The notes under the pieces are model-generated. The model was not told where the DNA came from. It ran no database searches and worked only from the letters and a program-made list of their open reading frames with translations. Shown here piece by piece: positions 46,631 to 56,900 of a stretch of DNA of 64,000 bases (position 1 is its first letter; the number at the start of each line of letters is the position of its first letter). Source of the DNA: Prunus persica (taxonomy: Eukaryota > Streptophyta > Magnoliopsida > Rosales > Rosaceae); assembly GCF_000346465.2 (NCBI RefSeq), contig NC_034016.1, positions 905,481 through 969,480 of the forward strand, in the 5' to 3' direction. Made by a program: the position numbers and the translations under genes.

Positions 46631-47770
46631 ACAAGCTTGTGAAGAGTATGGATTTTTCCAGATCATCAACCATGGAGTGCCTGAGGAGTTATGTTATATA
46701 ATGATGGCTGCCATGACCCAGTTCTTCAAATTGCCTGCCAAAGAAAGAGCACAATACTTTACCACAGATCACTCCAAGCCAATAAAGCTTTTCAACTACT
46801 ACCTCAAGCTTGAAGGTGATCAACATCAAAAGGTCACTATGTGGAGTGAAACCTTCTCTCATCTCTGGCAACCTCTCAATTCTTTGCCTGAAATCCTCCC
46901 CAATACCGGTACTCTTTTCTTATAAACTTTAACACTTGAGCTTATTTTGTAGTTTGTGCCCATTTTTATGTTTGGGTTTTTGGTTTTAGTGAGGTTTTTG
47001 CTGAATGTGAAAAGGAGATTGGTGCATTGGTGAAAAGGCTTTTGGGATTGATATCCCAAGGGCTTGGCCCAGAGGAGGACTGCTTACAGAAGAAATTGGG
47101 TGAGAATCCTACTCAAAAAGCACAAGGAAACTACTATCCACCATGTCCTGACCCTGAGCTCACACTTGGACTATCTGTCCATACTGATCTCAATGCCCTC
47201 ACAATACTTAGGCAAACAGAGGGAGTGACTGGCCTTCAAGTACTGATCAAAGATGAGAAATGGGTTGCTGTTGATCCTCTCCCAAGTGCCTCTGTCATCA
47301 ATCTAGGTGACTGATTTCCACTTTCATCCATGTTGTTTAAATTTGGTCAATTGTGCTCTTGTAGTTTCATAATTGTAGCAATTCAAGGAGAAGTCATAAT
47401 TTCCGTCAATTTCTTTCACGAAGTCACCTCCACGTGCACCTCACGTAGAGGAGTAAACTATAGGGACCAAAAATGACTTTCATTGAAATTTGATTTGAAT
47501 TTGTGTATCTTGTACGTAGGTTTTGAGTAATGGAAGGTATAAGAGCGTGCACCACAGGGCAGTGACCAACAAAGTTGAGCCAAGGTTGTCAATAGCAATG
47601 TTCTACGGACCTAGCAAGGACACGGTGATTGGTCCAACTGAGGATTTGATTGACGAGGAACACCCTCCATTGTACCGGAGTTATAAGTATGCAGAGTTTT
47701 TTTGAAGAATTCTACAAGCAAGAAGGAAAAAGAAGATTGGTCAAGGAAGCTTTTGAGTTGCACAATTGAT
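46631..47770 (+). pseudogene. 5'-truncated 2OG/Fe(II) dioxygenase D pseudogene
   Basis: The exons are about 46631..46908, 46990..47314 and 47520 to about 47769. The first begins in mid-domain with [19 protein letters not shown], directly after PIRL sequence. Exon 2 carries NYYPPCP and the HTD iron ligands (SVHTDLNALT). Exon 3 carries HHRAVTN and the PRLSIAMFYGP arginine/serine pair. Lesions: the exon 1 end appears one base short (GAAATCC before the donor puts the next exon out of frame). The exon 2 end reads NLGD then TGA where a short QIQ-like segment and donor are expected. A T7 run at about 47697-47703 breaks the final EEFYKQEGKRR tail. The family resembles the hyoscyamine 6-dioxygenase/DMR6-like group and is clearly distinct from A-C. 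Confidence 0.8.
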
Positions 47771-48081
47771 AATGGCCATGAATCAATGGACCTTTTCACA
47801 ATGTTTATTCTTTGAGCATCGATTTTAAACACTTTTGGAGTTGCACAATTGATAATGGCCATGAATCAATGATCTGGTTGATGTATTTCAAGACCATGAG
47901 TCAATTCACAGCCTCGTAGGAGGAGAGTTCAATTGACCATTCTCTTGTCTAATAATAATAAGCCAAGAATTGACTGAAATTTAGCAGTTTTAAAGCACCT
48001 TCACTTGGTGAAAAATAAAAACTAGACTTGAATACTTGATAAAAAAACCTTGAGCTAATTTCCAAAGATAAGAAACTAAAG

Positions 48082-48482
48082 ATGGCAAATGCTGCTTCTC
48101 CAGCCCAAATCCCAGAGGTGGTGCTTGGCTCCTCCACTTGTGCTGCCCTCAACAAATCACTTGTGCGAGTCTCAAAATCTCACAATCTCACAATCTAGTT
48201 TGGTTTTTCTTTTCTTTCAAGCAATTGGAATTTTGGGGTGACTGGTTTTGTTTGATTATATGATTATGTGTGCAGAAATCTTCCATTGGAGTACCTTGAC
48301 CTGTATCTCATCCACTAGCCCATCAGTTGACCTGATGCCAATGGACTTCAAGGGTGTGTGGGCAGCCATGGAAGAATCTCAGAGACTTGGCCTCACCAAA
48401 TCAATTGGAGTCAGCAATTTCTCCAGCAAAAAGATTGAAACTTGACTCTCTTTTGCTACCATTCCTCCTTCAGTCAATCAAG
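48082..48482 (+). pseudogene. Aldo-keto reductase (AKR4-like) pseudogene
   Basis: An N-terminal piece MANAASPAQIPEVVLGSSTC (from 48082) is followed by a large deletion of the TIM-barrel front half. From 48276 the frame reads [13 protein letters not shown], then a TAG where Trp is expected (LIHWPIS in the family). A deletion and frame change follow, then [37 protein letters not shown], a TGA, and LSFATIPPSVNQ before a donor-like GTAAG. These are the conserved DLYLIHWP and GVSNF segments of plant aldo-keto reductases (chalcone/codeinone reductase relatives). Catalytic Asp/Tyr/Lys regions are absent. There is no later exon. Confidence 0.8.
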
Positions 48483-49860
48483 TAAGTCCATTTTCTTTCT
48501 ATAAAATGGACAGCAACAGGCAATGACTGCTAATGGTGAGCGGGGCGGACACCCTTTCCCCAACTCTGATGTGCCAATTTTCTGTGCCAGCAAGTTGGAA
48601 AGTCACCGTGTCTCTTATTAATATATATTTTTTTAACTTCAAATAATGCAGAAAGAGGAAAAGGAGAAGCTTTTCGAAGCAGCCATATTCAAATAGGTTT
48701 CTTGAATTGAAATACTGTTTTATGATCTATCTGTTGAAAGAATTTTACGATGAACATTTGCAAGTATAAACAGCATTTGTTATGGGGTAAGCTGAGATGA
48801 ACTCTTATTTCTGTTGCTTATTGTAAAGCATTGAGTGTAACTCTTATTTCTTCTGATGGCTTATTATGGAAATTGCTTCCTCATTTCCTCATAGGATTAT
48901 CTAAACTCATACTGCATATTTTTTTATCATCTCATTCTGTCTCTAATGATAGTGGTTTATCTTAATTGTGGGTGATTAGATCAAGGTTAAGGTACAACTA
49001 ATTTGGGAATATGCATAGCATTGATTCCTAGATTCAATGCAAGTTGCAGAACCAACATATGCTGGTTACAAAGAAGCCAAAAGTTATTTTCATTTCTTCT
49101 CTGGAAACTTTTACCCCTTCACTCTAGATTTTGATAAAATAAATCAAATTTATTAAAAATGAATTTTTTACTATAATAAAAATTAATTAATTAATTAAAA
49201 CCAAAAAGAAAAAACCAAACAGAGACTTGTGGGCCCTGCAGCACTAGGTTGTCCTGTCGTTGACATTGGTTAGAGTGAAAAATTCCATTTCCGTTGAAAA
49301 CGAGAAGAGACAGTTTCATATACTCTTGAGTCTTGACTTGAGGTGCAGCAGAGAAGAGAACCCATTACCTAGCAACCACAACGTTCAGAGGACCAACCAA
49401 GCAGATTTCCTTTCCAGGTGTGCTTATTTTTACACGTTCATATCCAACAGTAGTGTAAATATTGTTGATATGCCTCGTAATTTTGTTCATAAAACTTGTG
49501 CTTAGATGAAAGAACTTAGATTTATGAATTTGGGTTTGAGTTTGAGTTTTTCCATGTGCATTATATTGACCATAAATTTTTTTTAATAATTAAGCAATTT
49601 ACTCTAAAATATCATATCGAAATTCTTTCATCCAAATGGAACCTCGAGGATTTTATTGGAATTATGGACATAGATTATTGTTTTTTCTGGGCATTTTAGC
49701 ATATGCATGTTGAGGGCAAGTGTTGATCAGTCCACATCCATTTGTCAATAATATCTTAACATTATTAGGTATGAAAGAAAGTAACAAGCTTTCATTGAAT
49801 CTTGCATCAATAGAAAAATCTGCAATATCGCACCAGTAATAGTCATTTTGTATTTGATTG
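48483..49860. other. Spacer and possible 5' leader of the + strand NLR
   Basis: No protein gene is supported. A donor-like TTTCCAG|GTGTGC at about 49418 followed by an AT-rich stretch up to 49933 could be a 5' UTR exon and intron of the NLR, but this is a guess from splice consensus. Confidence 0.35.
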
Positions 49861-49933
49861 TAACATGTATTGTCAAAATATAGTGAATGAACAGTTTTCA
49901 TTGATATGCGTTTCGTTTTCATATTCGAAAAGG

Positions 49934-52933
49934 ATGGCTTTTGAGGTGACAGCAGGTGCACAAGCTGTGGGGCAAACAGTTGAGCCAGCTGCTAAATGTG
50001 GCGTGTGGATGTTCACCTATTTGAAACACAAATATGATTATGTGAGAAACTTGGGGAAGAATTTCAAGAAGCTTGAGAATGAAGAAATGCGTCTGCAGAA
50101 TAGAAAGGCAGATGTGCAAAATGTGCTGGCTGCAAATCTTGGTCGAATGCATATCACAAATGAATGCAGAAATTGGTTTCAACAGGTCGATGAAAAGAAA
50201 GACAAAATCCAACATCTGAAGACAAAGTACAGACGCATCAACAAATATCTGTGTGGACTCTGTCCTTTTCCTTCTCTGCTAAGGCTTGGAAGAGATGTAG
50301 TGAAGGAGACAAAAGAGTTAGTTTCCCTGAGAGATCAAATAAAGCTTGAGAACCCAGTAATGACTGAGTGCGCACCGACACCACCTGATAGATTTAGAAA
50401 TAGGCATGCCCAGAAAATAGATGATCTTCCATCACTTAATAGGCATGTCGAAATTGTTCAAGACTTGCTGAAACAAGATGAGTTTAAGAGAGTTTGCATA
50501 TGGGGACCGCCTGGAGTTGGAAAAACAACAGTGATGGAAAATTTGCATGATAAAGTTGGTCAAACAAGTCAATTTGAAGTTATCTTTTGGGTTACTATGG
50601 ACAACACGGAATGCGTGGAAAAGATACAAAGGGTGCTCGAGGATCAGTTAGGCCTACCGGTTGACGAAAAGTCCAGCACAGGCAAAAGAGCAGCAAAGAT
50701 ATCTGAAGAGCTGGAGAACAAGAGCTATCTATTGTTTCTTGACCAAGTTTCTTCAAAGATTAATCTGAGGGAGGTTGGAATTCATGATGACCATAATTGC
50801 GGAAAGGTTGTGTTCGCATGTACTTCAAGAGACAACGGAAACTTCTGTGGACCGACGGATGAGGATATCAAAATAGAGAAGTTGTCAAAGGAGGATGCCC
50901 AAAAGTTATTTAACAGGAAAGTGAGTGCTGATGTTATGAAAAAGCAAGAAATCATTCGATTAGCACCTTTAATAGTCAAGGAGTGTGGTGGAATGCCACA
51001 CATGATCAACTTGATAGCTCAAAAGTTAGCAAAAGTGAATGATTCAGCAAGGTGGCGAGATACACTGTTAGAGTTGCAAGCCCCCAGTAAGCAACAAAGT
51101 CGAGAATTGGAAGAAGTCTACCAGTTTTTTAAACTTCCATACAATGATCTAGATGAGAGTAAGCAGCTGTGCTTGTTGTACTGGGCACTTTTCCCTGTTG
51201 GTTATGAAGTTCATCGAGACTACATAACTGAGTGTTGGAGGGCAGAACAGTTAATTAGTTTTGCAAGGCTAGGGGAAACACGCGACAGAGGTCACACTGT
51301 CCTAGATGAATTTGTAAACGCTGGTCTTTTGGATAGAGGAATAAAGGCACGTCATTACAAGATGTTTGAGCATTTTCAGCGTGTTGCACTACGTATTGCG
51401 AAGTGTAATGCAGGGAGTCACAGCATATTAGTGAAGGAAGGTGCAAATATTACAGAGGAACAATGGACATGTGCAGAAAGGGTCTCATTGATTCAACATC
51501 AACTTTCTTCCCTACCTGAGCAACCTCAATGTTCTGGAATTCTGACATTGTTACTCCAAAAAAACAAGAGCTTGATGCAAATTCCTGTGTCATTCTTTGC
51601 ATGCATGCAAAAATTACGAGTTCTAGATTTGCATGATACAAGAATCATGTCACTGCCATCATCTATATCTAGCTTGATAAAACTTAGAGGGCTCTATCTA
51701 AATGATTGTGGTGAGTTAGAAAATATTCCAGCTGATATAGGAAAACTCCGAAGTCTTGAAATATTTGATATAAGGCGCACCAAGATTCGAAATCTCCCTA
51801 AAGAGATTCAGGAGCTCACTAATCTCAAGTGCTTGAGAGTTTCATTTGAACAGAATGTTAGCAGTCACAACCACTTTCAAGGGAATCCAGTGGTGGTCAT
51901 TCATCCTGACACTGTTTCAAAGCTCATTTCGTTAGAAGAACTAAGCATTGGCATTGACCACCATAACACAGAATGGAATAATATTGTAGGTGCAATTGTG
52001 GAGGAATTAGTTGGGTTGGAAGAATTAACGACTCTTTGTTTCTACTTTCCTGGTGAGGATTGCTTAAGACCGTTCATATGCCAGAGTGTATCATGGAATC
52101 GGGAGAACATGCAGGGCAACAATTTCAGATCATTCAACATCATCGTGGGTCATCACCAAACTAACAATCCTTCTGAATTTGATATCTCAGAATGCTCAAC
52201 TGAAAAACATTTGAGATTCTCTGGAGGTGGAAGTGTTCCTGATACCGTTTTGCAGATACTACAACATGCTTACAGTTTTGAGCTGATTGGTCATCAAAAT
52301 GTGACAAACTTATCACTCTTTGGAGCCGATAGGTTGGGAGGACTGGAAATTTGCAAGGTTGAAGAATGCAATGAAATGGAAAGCATCATTGATGGTGACA
52401 TGATAGGAGGTGTGGCGTTTCAATTCCTAAAACAGCTACACATAATAAATATTCCAAAGTTGGTGCATATATGGAAGGGCTTGGTGAGCCCTGAAAGCCT
52501 ATCCAGGCTAACGAAACTGATACTAAAAGATTGTCCAAGTCTAGAAAATCTATTCTCAAAGGCACATGGGATTGTCCAACAACTCGTTCAGCTACAACAT
52601 TTGGAAGTTGAGCACTGTCTTGAGATGAAAGAGATAATTGAAACTGGAAGTGATGTATCAGCGGCACTCCCTAAATTGAAGACTATAGAACTCCGGAACT
52701 TACCGAAACTCTGTACTATTTGGAGCGAAGTCTCATGGGAGTGGCCCTCTTTGGAGACAATAGAGATCAGGGAGTGTGTGATGCTAAAGGATTTACCATC
52801 CACCATGGCAAACGCAATTAAATTGAGATGGATCAGATGCACCAGTGACTGGAAGAATGAGTTGAACTGGCCAAGTGACCCTGCAATTAAAGATCATTTT
52901 CAACGTATGTTTGTTTCTGTTTATCACCAATGA
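49934..52933 (+). CDS. CC-NBS-LRR resistance protein with non-canonical NB-ARC motifs, 999 aa
   Basis: One exon. The ATG at 49934 (MAFEVTAGAQAVGQ) is preferred over an in-frame ATG 23 codons upstream because the N-terminus then matches RPS2/RPS5-type CNLs. Residues 30-130 form a coiled-coil-like region; the P-loop GPPGVGKTT is at about 191-199. The kinase-2 site reads LLFLDQVSS (about 266-274) where LLLDDVW is usual. RNBS-B reads VVFACTSRD. GLPL reads GGMPHM (about 351). The MHD site reads MFEHF (about 477). LRRs fill 530-990, ending in a variant-LRR domain with repeated IEI/LEVEHC..M.EI units. Family role: intracellular effector recognition and cell-death signalling. The altered ATPase residues suggest a non-switching or decoy-type receptor, or early decay; the full-length open frame argues against an old pseudogene. 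It faces a second CNL tail to tail 1 kb downstream. Confidence 0.85.
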   Translation: MAFEVTAGAQAVGQTVEPAAKCGVWMFTYLKHKYDYVRNLGKNFKKLENEEMRLQNRKADVQNVLAANLGRMHITNECRNWFQQVDEKKDKIQHLKTKYRRINKYLCGLCPFPSLLRLGRDVVKETKELVSLRDQIKLENPVMTECAPTPPDRFRNRHAQKIDDLPSLNRHVEIVQDLLKQDEFKRVCIWGPPGVGKTTVMENLHDKVGQTSQFEVIFWVTMDNTECVEKIQRVLEDQLGLPVDEKSSTGKRAAKISEELENKSYLLFLDQVSSKINLREVGIHDDHNCGKVVFACTSRDNGNFCGPTDEDIKIEKLSKEDAQKLFNRKVSADVMKKQEIIRLAPLIVKECGGMPHMINLIAQKLAKVNDSARWRDTLLELQAPSKQQSRELEEVYQFFKLPYNDLDESKQLCLLYWALFPVGYEVHRDYITECWRAEQLISFARLGETRDRGHTVLDEFVNAGLLDRGIKARHYKMFEHFQRVALRIAKCNAGSHSILVKEGANITEEQWTCAERVSLIQHQLSSLPEQPQCSGILTLLLQKNKSLMQIPVSFFACMQKLRVLDLHDTRIMSLPSSISSLIKLRGLYLNDCGELENIPADIGKLRSLEIFDIRRTKIRNLPKEIQELTNLKCLRVSFEQNVSSHNHFQGNPVVVIHPDTVSKLISLEELSIGIDHHNTEWNNIVGAIVEELVGLEELTTLCFYFPGEDCLRPFICQSVSWNRENMQGNNFRSFNIIVGHHQTNNPSEFDISECSTEKHLRFSGGGSVPDTVLQILQHAYSFELIGHQNVTNLSLFGADRLGGLEICKVEECNEMESIIDGDMIGGVAFQFLKQLHIINIPKLVHIWKGLVSPESLSRLTKLILKDCPSLENLFSKAHGIVQQLVQLQHLEVEHCLEMKEIIETGSDVSAALPKLKTIELRNLPKLCTIWSEVSWEWPSLETIEIRECVMLKDLPSTMANAIKLRWIRCTSDWKNELNWPSDPAIKDHFQRMFVSVYHQ

Positions 52934-53958
52934 CCTCTCTCTCACAACCAATCAAATAAGCTGAACTACTTCAAATAAAGTCAAGTGAAGAACTTGTATG
53001 TTTGTTTTGTAATCTTGTACTTTTTTTCTCTCTCTCTGTTGTTTGTTGATTATAATCTGCATTAACATGTAATCTTCACAACAATCTGCTGGTTAATGTT
53101 TGAATAATATTTATTGTGTTCAATGATGAATGAGAGAACTCTTCATGTTGTCGGTCAGGACGAGTACAAGCTCTTGTGGTCTGATTGACTTTACTGTCAG
53201 ATATTTCCCATTTCATGGTGATGATTTAGATTCTCATTGGCATGCTATCTGCTCTTGCTTTTAAAAACAAGTGATAATCCACATTATGCTGGAATGATTT
53301 TTGTCTTTGTGGTTGTGGCTATCACAGTAAAGCAGAAATTGTTTACTGTTTGAAGATAGTTTGATCCATCATGTGGAAACTGTGCATCAGATGCAGCATT
53401 CAGGTTAACTGGAATATATGGCTGTTAAGTGAGCAACACCACTGTATGAGTACTTTGCATTGCATGTCCTTGTTTTCCTTTTGGTTCCCCGACAGGTTAA
53501 CTTTCTTAAATCCAAAACAAAATTAAGGCAAAGCCTTTGAGACTATCTGGTATTAGGGAATGGTAGTCTTGCATTGAAGAATGGAAGTGCTTCAAATATC
53601 TTGAGCCTCTCTCGCAATTGCCGTTTGGTCTCAAACAGGTTTCAGTGTTATCCAATTCACTTACCACTGTCATAATGTCATTGATTGCATGGAAGGCTAA
53701 TGAACTTCTCCAAGCCATTGCATAATTTTCTTCCCAATTAACATTGTTGATTTAAAAATGTGCATTAAATTCAACAATTTTGAATTTTATTTGACAGTAT
53801 GAAAGGCTTTGTTCTATATACATCAACTATGGACAAGGGTGAAATGAGCTTTAAGATCCAGAACCATAATACCACTGGAATGCATCCTTTGGAGACAGGC
53901 GAAGTGAGCTTTAAGATCCAGAGCAATCATAATCGAAATGCACCATTGCTTCTCTGCT
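52934..53958. other. Intergenic region between the two NLR genes
   Basis: It contains a minus-strand segment at 53567-53640 reading TKRQLRERLKIFEALPFFNA then RLPFPNTR and a stop. A possible upstream exon (AWRSSLAFHAINDIMTV, donor GTG|GTAAGT) lies at 53655-53718. This could be the last exons of an unrecognised gene relic. A direct repeat AGCTTTAAGATCCAGA occurs near 53848 and 53909, in the presumed 3' UTR of the minus-strand NLR. Confidence 0.35.
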
Positions 53959-56900
53959 TTAATCTTCTTTACAGTTTACCTCAACTTTTGAGTTCATAGC
54001 AATGGTCTTCCAATTAGGGCAGCCATACAAGCTAATATACTCTAAAGAGGGCCAAGCACCTTCCGAAATGTTAGCCAATCGAGGAAGATGGTTTAGTGTC
54101 AACCTTTTCAATCTCAAGAGTCTAACAGTTCCAGAATCCATGCTCTCATCCTCAAGTGTGATCACTTCAATGGCTGGGCAATCTTCAACCAACAACTCTT
54201 CCAGATTAGAGACACATGATAGCATGCTTGTTGTAAAAACATTTTTCAGCTTTGGACATGCATACACCAGCAGAATTCTAAGCTTAGTGAAACTTCCAAA
54301 CGGTAAAGGTCTAACGCCCTCCCAAATATTCTCCAAGTTGGGCAAGTAATGAACACTCAAATACTCCAAAGAGGGAAATGCATGATTAGTTGGTTCTGTG
54401 CAATCAATGATTGAGTGAATTTGAGGACATTCACTCAATATACATAATTTCAGCCTGCTCATATTACTAACCCCAAACTCGGATAAGCTGCGAATGCTAA
54501 GGTGATGATCCAAATAGAAGGCAACAGCACGAGCTAATACTTCAACAACCACATCAGGCACCTTCTCACCGTTAACAAATCTCAAGCATTGGCCCTGCTG
54601 ATTATAATCATGCACCACAAAGTTTGGGACCCGAGACACGATACGCTTGACATCATCACCAACCACAAATTTGAACATAGTTAAGAGTTGGTTTTTCCAT
54701 CTGGTACAGGTTTGGATAAAGAGTTGTAGAAGCTCCACTTCTGGGAAACTGAAACAGAGAGAAGTCAACTTTGTCAAGCTACAAACCTCTCTTGTGATGG
54801 ATTCCAAGCTTTTCTTCCACCTCTGATCTCCAGGGTATACATCAATACTTAATGTCTCCAAAGAAATGAGCTTTGATATTATTCCAGGTGAAATCAATTG
54901 ATGGGGCAACTTAGCATACTCACTGGGGCTGATAGATCCATAAAAGGATACTTCCAAGTGTCTTAGAGAAGTCAAACTACCTATCTCATCAGGTAATTTG
55001 TCAACTTCAGTGCCTCGGAGATCGAGCACCTCAAGGTCTCCAAGTGATCCAACCTCCGATGGGAGCACAACTAAGCGCTCACAACTGCGTAAAATAAGAA
55101 TTTTAAGCCTTTTCAGATTCGAGATTGACTGTGGCAAGAACTTTATTCTGGTGTTAGATAGGTTCAACACTTCGAGAGAAGGCATGCGATCAAAAAAGGC
55201 TGCTGGGATCACTCTTAGACATCTGTTCCTTTGAAGGAACAAAATTAAAAGATCAGGGCAGCATGGATTTTCAGGTAGACTGGATAACTCATTATCCATC
55301 AAAGCGATCATCTTGGCTTGTTCCCATTTCTCCACTGGTAGCGACTCCCTCAGACCTGCACCACTTTTCGACAAGAACTGACAACCTTCATCAATCAACA
55401 ATCTATTACTTTCGGGGCTTTCAAGTGGCCTGTACAATAAATAAGGTCTTAGCAGAAACTGCAAACGTTCTGCCTTTGATAATATGATCATTGATGCTAA
55501 ATCTCTAACCATAGCATGCATTTTGATGGACAGACCGCCCTTGGTACTCTGCAATAGGGAGGCACCTACAAGAATGTCAACTATCTCATGTCCCCTCTTA
55601 CATGCATCATCCCAATTCCCAGAAATCAAACCTTCTTGGATATAATATTTCACCAGCTCATAAATATTAACCTCCTGATCTTCTGAAAGAAAAGCGCAAT
55701 AAAGGAAGCAACTCTTTATGTCACAATCCCTCAATCTGTCATAACTGAATTTCATTCGTTGCATAACAGCTTCAGTGTCATATACAGCATTTGTGCTGGG
55801 TAATAAAAGTTCGCTCAATGCATGCTTCCACACTAAAGCATCATTTACACCTGTCAGGGCTCTTCCGGTGACAATGATCAATAACGGCAAACCCCCACAC
55901 TCCTCAACAATGGCTCGGGCATAAGGTTGGACAGATGGAAAATGAACGACTGCACCCACCTGCTCACAGAACAACTCCCAAGCTTCTTCTCTAGAGAGAG
56001 TTTCCATTTCAATAACCCTGTTCACAACCATTTCAATGCAAACAGCCCGTATTCTGGTAGCCAGTATCATCTTAAAACCATTTTCTGAGCTCAAATCAGG
56101 AATGCCCACTGCTTTTAAATCTAAACACTCCCAAACATCGTCCAGAAGAAGCAAAAACTTCCTGCTATTTAAAACTTGAAGTAATTTTTCTGCAACCCTG
56201 GAATCAGTTTCAGAATCTGGTACGCACATTGATAACTGTCTTAAAATTTCATTTTGAATCTTTCTTGTGCTCCAATGTTTTGAGACAGTCACCAAAATGA
56301 CCTTATCAAACGTGCTTTTTCTTTCAACATGATTGGCCAAGGCTTTCAGCACAGTAGTCTTGCCAATCCCACCCATTCCATAAATGGCAATTCTACCAAT
56401 TGTGACACTATTCATGCATCCCAAGATCTCGTGCAGCATCCGCTCAATTGATATGCTATGAACTCCCCATTCAAGCAGTGCCTCACGTCCATCATTTTGC
56501 AAAGGAATATTATTATCAACTTCTATCTGATTGATAGTCTTGCTTGATTTCTTAAAATCTTTTTTCAATATAGCCCCCGCCTGAAGCCGTTTGTTCTCTG
56601 TTTGTGGGTTACCTATTTCAGTGGTTGCTCCCCCAAATTTAAACCCCAGCAGGCTCTTTCTATAGAATATGGATGCAGCTCTTGTTGCTGTTGCTTGGGT
56701 CTCCAAATATTTACCTTCTTGTATTTCTTTACCCTTCACGGCTTCCTTCCCTTGTGTTGGTGACATTTCAATCTCCACATTTGCTTCTCCTTTTGCTTCT
56801 GCTCTCCTTTGCAAGTTCACATTCTTGTTATCTGGTGGTACCAGTCCATATGCCTCACCATGAAGTATTGGACTAGTTACTGTTTTACTCTGTCCAGGAG

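Noticed and set aside
50432..52842. Minus-strand open frames inside the plus-strand NLR
   Set aside because: Shadow frames of a continuous 999-codon gene.
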